Below are positions 53,635-60,660 of a DNA stretch of 64,000 bases, one piece after another. Made by a program: the position numbers and the translations under genes. Numbering within the stretch: the first letter of the stretch is position 1; every line of letters begins with the position of its first letter. The stretch comes from Microbacterium sp. Root166 (lineage in GTDB: Bacteria > Actinomycetota > Actinomycetes > Actinomycetales > Microbacteriaceae), in assembly GCF_001427145.1 (NCBI RefSeq), contig NZ_LMGL01000001.1, positions 1,627,241 through 1,691,240 on the forward strand, read 5' to 3'. Below the pieces are notes generated by a model, which had not been told where the DNA came from, ran no database searches, and worked only from the letters and a program-made list of their open reading frames with translations.

Positions 53635-53709
53635 TGGACGCGACGGCGGGAGTCGAACCCGCAACGCTGCCGGGTATGAACCGGAGCCCGGTCCCACCGG
53701 ATCGCCGCG
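53635..53709 (-). tRNA. tRNA-like gene with CAT anticodon and encoded CCA (possibly degenerate)
   Basis: On the minus strand, CGCGGCG (5' acceptor) pairs with CGTCGCG (one G-U) and is followed by T and encoded CCA. The T-arm GCGGG-TTCGACT-CCCGC is perfect. The anticodon loop TTCATAC at 53674-53680 has T33, CAT and A37, on a 4-bp stem with a mismatch where a fifth pair should be. The D-arm is short (CCGG with a 5-nt loop), and positions 8-9 read AT instead of TA. Met-type by anticodon, but the T discriminator and small D-arm are unusual. It could be an att-derived or decayed tRNA. Confidence 0.5.
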
Positions 53710-53798
53710 ATCCCACGACGGTATCCGCCACCCCCGACCTCGCGGGGAAGGATGAAGCGCTGTTGCGTCACGCGTCGCCGTATGACGGCGACCTCGCG

Positions 53799-54281
53799 TC
53801 AGCCGGCGAGTTCGGCGCTGTACGCGCGCAGGTGCTCGACCACGAACGCGTGATCCTGCGCCTGCGGCAGACCTGATACCCCGACCGTGCCCACGACGCC
53901 GACTCCGGCGATCGAGACAGGGAACACTCCGCCGTGAGCGGCGTAGAGCGACGTGTCCAGGCGCGCCTCGGTGTCGAACTCCTTGCCCGCCGCGCGGAAC
54001 GACAGACCGACTCCATAAGAGGAACGTCCGTAGCGACGCGCGACCCGCGTCTTGCGGTCGAGCCAGCCGTCGTTGTCCGCACTCGATCCGGGCAGCGCGG
54101 TGTGGAACACGCGTGCCTCGCCGAAGGTGATGCCGATGACGATCGGCAGGCCCGCCTCGAGTGCGGCTGCGCGCATGCGCGAGCCCAGGGCCCAGGCATC
54201 CGCCAGATCGAAGCGCGGAAGCACGATCTCGCGCTCCTGCTGCTCGACGTGATCCAGGGTCTCGCGTGCGTCGTCGCTCAT
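53799..54281 (-). CDS. UPF0303/heme-degrading-domain-like protein
   Basis: 160 residues of the GlcG/HbpS-like fold as found in UPF0303 proteins: LGSRMRAAALEAGLPIVIGI (31-50), FHTALPGSS, the basic stretch KTRVARRYGRSSYGVG and HGGVFPV...GTVGVSGLPQAQDH near the end. Cytoplasmic, without signal peptide. Members are called heme-degrading-domain proteins by fold, but function is not established. It ends 11 bp before the WYL regulator start region on the same strand, so the two are probably co-transcribed. Confidence 0.85.
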   Translation of the reverse strand: MSDDARETLDHVEQQEREIVLPRFDLADAWALGSRMRAAALEAGLPIVIGITFGEARVFHTALPGSSADNDGWLDRKTRVARRYGRSSYGVGLSFRAAGKEFDTEARLDTSLYAAHGGVFPVSIAGVGVVGTVGVSGLPQAQDHAFVVEHLRAYSAELAG

Positions 54282-54291
54282 GACGTCGACC

Positions 54292-55308
54292 CTACGACGC
54301 CTCCATGTGCGCGCGTGCCGGCATGACCCGTCGCGGCGGCGGAGGAGCGTCGATGGCCCGCAGCATCCGCTCGAGCGACTCGCGCAGCTGCGACCGTGCG
54401 GGCTCCTGAAGGTCGGTCGTGTACTCGACGCCCTCGGGAATCCACATGAGGCCGTACATGGTCTCGCGCCAGTCCGCTCCGCCGACCGGCCAGCGCGTGT
54501 GCGTGTCGTCCTCCGCTTCCGCGCCCTGACCCCACTGGCCGAAGTACTCGCGCATGGTCTCGAGGGGCAGCTCCATCACGGCATCCGCCTCGACGGCCTG
54601 GCGCACCCACGAGCGCGCCACGAAGATGAACTCCTCGATCTGCTCGGGGGTGAGCGGCTTGGGCTCGAAGAGGACGCGGGTGTGCTCGACGGCTTCGAGG
54701 CGGTCGACGCGGAAAGTGCGCCAGTCGGCCTTGTCGAGGTCCCAGCACAGCAGGTACCAGTGCCTCTCGGCCGGCGCGAGCGCGTGCGGCTCGACGCGCC
54801 GCCGTGTGACCTCTCCCGATGCGGCCGTATAGGAGAAGCGCACGCGCTCGTGGTCGCGGCAGGCCAGAGCGAGCTCTCCCAGCACTTCGCTCGAGACCGC
54901 GGCACCGGCGTTGATGCCGGTGGGCTGCACCGTCTCGGCGAGGGCGTTCACCCGGCGTCGCAGGGGCGCGGGCAATACCTGCTCGAGCTTGGCGAGCGCG
55001 GTGATGGTCGTCTCCGGACCGCTGACGAGGCGCTGGGATGCCGCGACCCGCAGCCCGATCGCCATCGCCACGGCTTCTTCGTCGGTGAGCAGAAGGGGAG
55101 GGACCGCGCTGCCGGCTTCGAGCCGGTAGCCGCCGGCGGATCCCGGTGAGGACTCGATGCGGTAGCCCAGATCGCGCAGGCGCTCCACGTCGCGCCGGAC
55201 CGTCCGCTCGGTGACGCCCAGACGGTCGGCGAGCTCGGACCCCGGCCAGTGCCGGTGGGTCTGGAGCAGGTTCAGGAGCGAGAGGGCTCGGGTCGTCGTG
55301 TCGGACAT
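54292..55308 (-). CDS. WYL-domain transcriptional regulator (DeoR-type HTH)
   Basis: 338 residues: N-terminal HTH_11 domain (about 5-60, HWPGSELADRLGVTERTVRRDVERL), middle WYL domain (about 135-215, with HWYLLCWDLDKADWRTFRVDRL) and a C-terminal WCX-like part with acidic insert GQGAEAEDD. WYL regulators sense nucleic acid or small-molecule signals. It is divergent from the ABC exporter genes across 61 bp and is the likely regulator of that exporter. Confidence 0.9.
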   Translation of the reverse strand: MSDTTTRALSLLNLLQTHRHWPGSELADRLGVTERTVRRDVERLRDLGYRIESSPGSAGGYRLEAGSAVPPLLLTDEEAVAMAIGLRVAASQRLVSGPETTITALAKLEQVLPAPLRRRVNALAETVQPTGINAGAAVSSEVLGELALACRDHERVRFSYTAASGEVTRRRVEPHALAPAERHWYLLCWDLDKADWRTFRVDRLEAVEHTRVLFEPKPLTPEQIEEFIFVARSWVRQAVEADAVMELPLETMREYFGQWGQGAEAEDDTHTRWPVGGADWRETMYGLMWIPEGVEYTTDLQEPARSQLRESLERMLRAIDAPPPPRRVMPARAHMEAS

Positions 55309-55369
55309 GATTCAAGATTGCCCTACTATGCGGACCGGATGTGTCCGCAATGGTTTCTACCCTTGATCC

Positions 55370-56485
55370 ATGGCGAACGAACCGATCATCGAAGCGCAAG
55401 GCCTGACCAAGCGCTTCCCAGACCAGCAGAAGAAGACTGCCAAGAAGAAGAGCGTGGAGGCAGTTTCCGATCTCACGTTCCAGGTCGCGCGAGGCGAACT
55501 CGTCGCGTTCCTGGGACCCAACGGCGCGGGCAAGTCCACGAGCCTGCGCATGCTCACCACCCTCATACCGCCGACCTCGGGCACCGCCCGCGTCGTCGGG
55601 CACGACATCCTCAGCCGGCCCGCCGACGTCCGCGCCCGCATCGGCTACGTCGGGCAGTTGACGAGCGGCAGCTTCTCGCAGCGGGCTCGCGACGAGCTGC
55701 TCAGTCAGGGCGCGTTCTACGGCATGTCCAAGGCCGCATCCAAGGCGCGGGCGGACGAGCTCATCGAGTCGCTCGACCTCAGCGGCTTCGCGAACCGCGC
55801 GGTCCAGCAGCTGTCGGGCGGGCAGAAGCGCCGGCTCGACGTCGCTCTCGGGCTCATGCACGCGCCGCCGCTCATCTTCCTCGATGAGCCCTCGACCGGG
55901 CTCGACCCGCAGAGCCGGGCGAACCTGTGGCAGCACATCCTCGATCTGCGCCAGAAGTACGGCACCACGGTGTTCCTCACCACGCATTACCTCGAGGAGG
56001 CCGACCGCTACGCCGAGCGCGTCATGGTCATGGACAAGGGCCGGGTCATCGCCGACGACACGGCGACGGCCCTGAAGGCCAACCTCGCCGGCGACGTGCT
56101 GACCTTCGGCTTCGCCTCGAAAGCGGATGCCGCGGCCGCCGTCGCGGTGATCCAGAGGCTCACCGATCGCGAGGTGCGGCTGACCGAGGACGGGACCGTC
56201 AGCCTGACGGCTCCGGACGGCGATGCGCTGCTGCCGACCGCGGTGCGGGCGCTGGACGCCGCGGGCATCCAGGTGGCGCGGGCAACGGGAGTGCCGCCGA
56301 CCCTCGACGACGTCTTCCTCGCGCTCACCGGCCGCACGCTGCGCGAGGCGGGCGAGGGCGAGCCGACGGAAGAAGAGGACTCGACGGGGCAGGGCGACGG
56401 GCCCGACGAAAAGAATAGGGATGCCGCGGATGCGGCATCCGGATCCGCCGAACTGGCGGCAGAGAAGACGGGAGCACGCCGATGA
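55370..56485 (+). CDS. ABC-2 type exporter ATPase (DrrA-like)
   Basis: 371 residues: Walker A GPNGAGKST (49-57), signature LSGGQKRRLD (about 145-154), Walker B LIFLDEPSTGLD (about 164-175), then a DUF4162-type C-terminal domain (about 235-325) as in daunorubicin-resistance ATPases. A Lys-rich insert (KKTAKKKS, 21-28) interrupts the N-terminal strand region, and the C-terminus ends in a ~50-residue acidic low-complexity tail. Overlaps the permease by four bases. Exports a drug or metabolite using ATP. Confidence 0.92.
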   Translation: MANEPIIEAQGLTKRFPDQQKKTAKKKSVEAVSDLTFQVARGELVAFLGPNGAGKSTSLRMLTTLIPPTSGTARVVGHDILSRPADVRARIGYVGQLTSGSFSQRARDELLSQGAFYGMSKAASKARADELIESLDLSGFANRAVQQLSGGQKRRLDVALGLMHAPPLIFLDEPSTGLDPQSRANLWQHILDLRQKYGTTVFLTTHYLEEADRYAERVMVMDKGRVIADDTATALKANLAGDVLTFGFASKADAAAAVAVIQRLTDREVRLTEDGTVSLTAPDGDALLPTAVRALDAAGIQVARATGVPPTLDDVFLALTGRTLREAGEGEPTEEEDSTGQGDGPDEKNRDAADAASGSAELAAEKTGARR

Positions 56486-57279
56486 CCACGACGCAGACAG
56501 AGGCCCGCCCCGACACCGCGGTGCGGGCGAACCCCGCCCGTGACACGTGGAACGTGCTGACCCGTGAGCTGAAGCCGGTGGTGCGCGATCCCTTCACGCT
56601 GATCTTCAGCCTGGTGCAGCCGTTGGTCTTCCTCGGCCTGTTCGCGCCGCTGCTGATCGGCTCGTCGGGGCAGCCGGTGGGGGAGACCCTGCAGTGGTTC
56701 GTCCCCGGCGTGCTCGTGATGATCGTGCTGTTCGGCACCGGGGCGACGGGGTCGAACCTTCAGTACGAGATGATGACGGGCTCGCACGAGCGGACCCTGG
56801 TCGCACCGCTCGCACGGTCGTCGCTGCTGGTCGGGCGCGCGCTCAAGGAGATCGCCCCGATCGTCGTGCAGGCTCTGCTCATCGTGCTGATCGCGTGGCC
56901 GTTCGGGTTCAGCATCAACGTGCCCGGCCTCATCATCGGCCTGGCGCTGCTCGCGGTGTTCGGAGTCGGGCTGGGCTCGCTGTCGTACACGCTGGCGTTG
57001 AAGACCAAGGATCGCGAGTGGCTCTTCTGGGGAGTCCAGCAGACGCTGATCTTCCCGCTGCTGATCCTCTCGGGCATGCTGCTTCCGCTCGACACGGCGC
57101 CGGAGTGGATGCGGGCGGTCGCCGCCGTGAACCCGATCAACTGGGTCGTGCAGGCCGAGCGCGCGCTGCTGGCCGGCGACCTCGGCGCCACCGCGGTCCT
57201 GTGGGGCTGGGTCTCGGCGCTCGTTCTCGCGGGCCTCGGGCTGTGGGCCGGAATCCGGGCCATGCGCAAGAGCAGCTGA
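56482..57279 (+). CDS. ABC-2 type exporter permease (DrrB-like)
   Basis: 265 residues with six transmembrane helices and the ABC-2 layout: long cytoplasmic N-terminus (NPARDTWNVLTRELKPVVRDP), first helix near 34-55 and the conserved late segment PLLILSGMLLPLDTAPEWM (about 192-210) followed by AVNPINWVVQAER. Membrane partner of the overlapping ATPase. A strong terminator follows, so this is a two-gene unit. Confidence 0.92.
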   Translation: MTTTQTEARPDTAVRANPARDTWNVLTRELKPVVRDPFTLIFSLVQPLVFLGLFAPLLIGSSGQPVGETLQWFVPGVLVMIVLFGTGATGSNLQYEMMTGSHERTLVAPLARSSLLVGRALKEIAPIVVQALLIVLIAWPFGFSINVPGLIIGLALLAVFGVGLGSLSYTLALKTKDREWLFWGVQQTLIFPLLILSGMLLPLDTAPEWMRAVAAVNPINWVVQAERALLAGDLGATAVLWGWVSALVLAGLGLWAGIRAMRKSS

Positions 57280-57294
57280 CGCCGTCATCGTCCA

Positions 57295-57332
57295 CGGATG
57301 CCCTCTTCGCCTCACGGCGGGGAGGGCATCCG
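57295..57332 (+). terminator. Stem-loop terminator after the ABC-2 exporter
   Basis: CGGATGCCCTC pairs perfectly with GAGGGCATCCG (11 bp) around a 16-nt loop, 16 bp after the permease stop. Confidence 0.75.
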
Positions 57333-57410
57333 TCGCGAGTGGGCTCCGCACCGTGGCGGCTGGGGTCCGCTGCGTCAGAAACACCCCGTCGGACGCACTA
57401 ACGTAATGCC

Positions 57411-60400
57411 ATGACGATGGCGACCCGGCGAGGCATCCTCGCTGTCGTCACCACTCTGGTGCTGCTGGCCCTCGGGGTCGGACTCGGCGTCGTCGTCGGC
57501 GATGCGCTCGGCATCCGCACCGAGCCGGCCGAGCAGATGCAGCCCGCAGCGCCGACCGCGCCCGAGATCGGCGCCATCGTCCCGGCGCCGCGCATCGCCG
57601 GCATCGACACCCCCGGCGGGCCGCGGTACGAGGCCGCCGTGCAGAGCCTCAACGAGGCTGTCGAGACGGCTCAGCTGCAGGAGGGCGAGGTGTCGATCGA
57701 GGTGTTCTCGGGCGGCGCAGACGATGCCGGCGAGACCTACCGGCTGACCGGCACCCCGACGGCCCTCCGCATCGAGGCGGCCGGAGAGGCTGGCGGCGTC
57801 CGCGGCCTGTACGACCTGGCCGAGCAGATCCGCACCGGCCGCTCGATCGCCGAGCACCTCGGCGAGGAGGTCACCTCGCGCCTTCCGTTCCGCATGGTCG
57901 ACATGGGCGCCGTCGGCGTCGAGCCCGACCCGGCCGCGTGGGAGGCGGGCGACGACTATTCGCACGCCTCGAAGGCGTTCGACCAGGTGCTCCTGCCCGA
58001 GGCTCCCTACATCGACGAAGCGGCGCTCGCCGAGGCGTTCGCCGACTTCGACGAGTTCATCCGGCACTCCCTCGCCAACGGCTACACCGCCGTGGCGTTC
58101 CCTGGCTTCGTCGAGTTCGTCGCGTTCGACGAGGTCGCGGACGGCATCGTCTACACCGACGGCGACGAGCACCGCGCGCAGGCCATCGCGCTGCGCGAGG
58201 CGTTCGGACCGTTCTGGCAGCACGCCGACGAACTCGGCATGGACGTGTTCCTGCGCACCGACATGCTGACTCTGACGACGCCGCTCGAGGAGTACCTCAC
58301 CGAGCGGTTCGGCTCGCTCGACACCGAGAACCCCGAGCTGTGGGACGTCTACGCGGCAGGACTCGACGAGCTCTACGCCGCCCAGCCCGCGCTCGACGGC
58401 ATCCTCATCCGCATCGGCGAAGCCGGGCAGGTGTACGACGTCGAGGGATGGGACTACTACTCGCAGCTCGCCGTCCGCACCCCCACCGCCGTGCGCGCGA
58501 TGCTCGAGACGCTCAGCGCCCAGGCCGAGGCATCCGACCGCGAGGTCATCTTCCGCACGTGGAGCGTCGGCGTCGGCGCCGTGGGCGACATGCACACCAA
58601 CCCGGCGTCGTACGAGGCCGTGCTCGGAGGCATCGACTCACCCGCGCTCATCGTGTCGACGAAGTACACCCTGGGCGACTTCTACAGCTGGCTGCCGCTG
58701 AACAACACCCTCGAGCAGGGCGAGCAGCGACGGATCGTGGAGTTCCAGTCCCGACGCGAGTTCGAGAACTTCGGCGCCTTCCCCAACGACCTCGGCCGCG
58801 AGTACCAGTACGCGCTGCAGACGCTGCTCGCCGCCAACGACAACATCGAGGGCGTGTGGGTCTGGACGCAGGACGGCGGCCCGTGGCGCGCCGGCCCGAT
58901 GACGCTGTACCTGAAGGCCGGGTTCTGGCAGCTGTTCGAGCTCGACACCGTCGTGGCCTCGGCGCTCGCCCGTGACCCGGACGCCGACGTCGCCGACGTG
59001 ACCGCCGGCTGGGCGCGCCAGTGGTTCTCGGACGATCCGGCCACCGTGGGCGCGATCGTCGAGGCGATGGACCTGTCGCGCGAGGCCATCGAGCAGGGCA
59101 TGTACATCGAGACGTTCGCCGACCAGCGGGTCTTCGCGATCGGCCTCGAACCCCCGCCCATGATGTGGATCTTCGAGTGGGACATCCTCACCGGCGACTC
59201 CGCCGTGCTCGACGTGCTCTACGCGATCTCGCGCGACGCCACCGGCGGCGACATCGAGGCGGCGATCGAAGGCGGCCGCGAGGCGGTCGCGACGGTCGAG
59301 CAGATGCAGCAGGCGGTGGCGGCGACGGATGCCGCGACCTGGCACGATCCGTGGATGCACGAGGCGTTCACCCGCACGCTCGCCTACGAGGCCGACGTGC
59401 TGCGGCTGCTCGCGGCCTACCGCGCGATGATCCTGCACCAGGGGCAGTGGCACGACACGCTCTCGCCCGACGCGTACGCGGCGTGGGATGCCGACCGCCA
59501 GGAGTTCGAGACGCTGGCTGCCGCGCACCTCGAGGCTTACGAGGGCGACATCGACTACCCGGCGTACAACCTCACCGCCGCCCAGCTCGGCGTGGAGCGT
59601 GCGGAGCGCGACCTCGCCATGGCCTGGATCGCCCGCGTGCTGCTGGTGCTCGCCCTCGCGTGGGTGGTCATCGGGATCCTGGCCGCGCGGACGCGGCTGG
59701 TGCGCCGGCCGGGTGCCGCCGCCGCGCGGGTGTCGTGGATCGCGTCGATGCGCCCGTGGCGTGCGCGCGAATCGACCCTGGGCATGCTCGAGCTCGACCG
59801 CTGGCTGCTGCTGATCGTTCCGGCGGCGCTGCTGGTGGCGACGCGCGCCGTGCAGACCTCGTTCCTGTCGTGGACGCACCTCGTCGTCGTCTTCGCCGCG
59901 TGGGCCGTGTTCGCCCTCGTGGCCCGCGCCTTCCTCGGCCGCCGTTCGCCGTGGCCCGCGATCGCCGCGGTCGGCGGAGTGGTGGTGCTGCGCTGCATCG
60001 TGACGCTCTTCGCCCTGTCGTTCTCGGGCCCCGGCGGCTACTGGTTCGCGTTCTGGACCGAGCCGGTCATGCGCACGATCTACATCGCCGTCGCGTTCGC
60101 CCTGTTCGTCTGGGTGTTCATCGCCGCGGGCTGGGCGCTCGCCGCTCAGGTGCGCGCGCGCCGCGCGACCGGCTACGTGCTCGCGGCCGTCGGCGCCGGG
60201 CTCGCCGTGCCCGCGGCGATCATCGGCATGATCGGGCTCGAGGGCGCGCTCACCGCCTGGAATGACGAGATGGGCCTGCTGCCGTGGGGCCTCGCGCGCA
60301 TCCTCGGCATCACGACGTACCTCGAGATCCCCGCCGAGACGCCGTGGATCGCCGCGGCCTTCGGCGCGCTGCTGTTCCTCGCCGGGCTGCTGCTGGCGCT

Positions 60401-60470
60401 GCCGTGGAAGCGGCGCGGGGCCGCGGCATCCCCTCCCGCCCCCCTGGTGGGCGTCGACGCCGAAGCCTGA
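57411..60470 (+). CDS. Membrane-fused glycoside hydrolase-like protein (GH67/GH20-type fold)
   Basis: 1019 residues. An N-terminal signal-anchor helix (9-31) is followed by a large extracellular part. Residues ~60-150 with GGVRGLYDLAEQIRTG match the alpha/beta lead domain seen before GH20, GH67 and GH84 barrels. Then comes a barrel-like region (about 160-480; FRMVDMGAVG, YSHASKAFDQ, FPGFVEF, IEGVWVWTQDGGPWRAGP) resembling alpha-glucuronidases, and a helical domain to ~700. The last 280 residues hold about seven transmembrane helices (735-1000), not a normal glycosidase feature. It may act on cell-surface or incoming glycans at the membrane. Catalytic residues could not be fixed with confidence. 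Confidence 0.72.
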   Translation: MTMATRRGILAVVTTLVLLALGVGLGVVVGDALGIRTEPAEQMQPAAPTAPEIGAIVPAPRIAGIDTPGGPRYEAAVQSLNEAVETAQLQEGEVSIEVFSGGADDAGETYRLTGTPTALRIEAAGEAGGVRGLYDLAEQIRTGRSIAEHLGEEVTSRLPFRMVDMGAVGVEPDPAAWEAGDDYSHASKAFDQVLLPEAPYIDEAALAEAFADFDEFIRHSLANGYTAVAFPGFVEFVAFDEVADGIVYTDGDEHRAQAIALREAFGPFWQHADELGMDVFLRTDMLTLTTPLEEYLTERFGSLDTENPELWDVYAAGLDELYAAQPALDGILIRIGEAGQVYDVEGWDYYSQLAVRTPTAVRAMLETLSAQAEASDREVIFRTWSVGVGAVGDMHTNPASYEAVLGGIDSPALIVSTKYTLGDFYSWLPLNNTLEQGEQRRIVEFQSRREFENFGAFPNDLGREYQYALQTLLAANDNIEGVWVWTQDGGPWRAGPMTLYLKAGFWQLFELDTVVASALARDPDADVADVTAGWARQWFSDDPATVGAIVEAMDLSREAIEQGMYIETFADQRVFAIGLEPPPMMWIFEWDILTGDSAVLDVLYAISRDATGGDIEAAIEGGREAVATVEQMQQAVAATDAATWHDPWMHEAFTRTLAYEADVLRLLAAYRAMILHQGQWHDTLSPDAYAAWDADRQEFETLAAAHLEAYEGDIDYPAYNLTAAQLGVERAERDLAMAWIARVLLVLALAWVVIGILAARTRLVRRPGAAAARVSWIASMRPWRARESTLGMLELDRWLLLIVPAALLVATRAVQTSFLSWTHLVVVFAAWAVFALVARAFLGRRSPWPAIAAVGGVVVLRCIVTLFALSFSGPGGYWFAFWTEPVMRTIYIAVAFALFVWVFIAAGWALAAQVRARRATGYVLAAVGAGLAVPAAIIGMIGLEGALTAWNDEMGLLPWGLARILGITTYLEIPAETPWIAAAFGALLFLAGLLLALPWKRRGAAASPPAPLVGVDAEA

Positions 60471-60526
60471 CGAGCAACCTCCCTACCGGACGCCCCGAGA
60501 GGGCTGTGCGGCGTCGGCGCTCGCGG

Positions 60527-60557
60527 CTTCCACAGGAGATCCGGCCTTCCACAGGAG
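60527..60557 (+). repeat. Two tandem copies of CTTCCACAGGAG, 19-bp period
   Basis: CTTCCACAGGAG occurs at 60527-60538 and 60546-60557, each followed shortly by ATCCGG, in the 190-bp gap before the helicase gene. Partial inverted echoes (TCCTGCGG) follow at 60574 and 60592. No function is assigned. Confidence 0.4.
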
Positions 60558-60660
60558 GAATCCGGCCCGGATGTCCTGCGGTAGGCGGGTTCTCCTGCGG
60601 AGCGCGGATGCCGCCACCCCGCCGCGCGGTGTCGGCGTGCGCGCCTAGACTTGTCGGGAC

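Larger units (their letters stand above)
50560..53709 (+). mobile_element. Remnant of an integrative element (relaxase fragment, HTH protein, integrase, tRNA-end site)
   Basis: Order and content (decayed relaxase-helicase, small HTH gene, intact integrase, tRNA-like sequence) match the end of an actinobacterial integrative conjugative or mobilisable element. The left junction is likely near 50.5 kb, where the small membrane gene and the truncated helicase meet. I found no second copy of the tRNA 3' end at the left side, so the element appears deleted internally and its boundaries are approximate. Confidence 0.5.

Noticed and set aside
53510..53876. Two open frames after the integrase running through the tRNA-like region
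   Set aside because: Their translations contain the typical artefact of reading a tRNA T-arm in sense (GGSRTRNAAGYEPEPG, and GVEPATLPG in the other frame) and no domain.
54278..55987. 569-codon antisense frame across the WYL and ABC genes
   Set aside because: It spans two well-supported divergent genes and has no domain signature.
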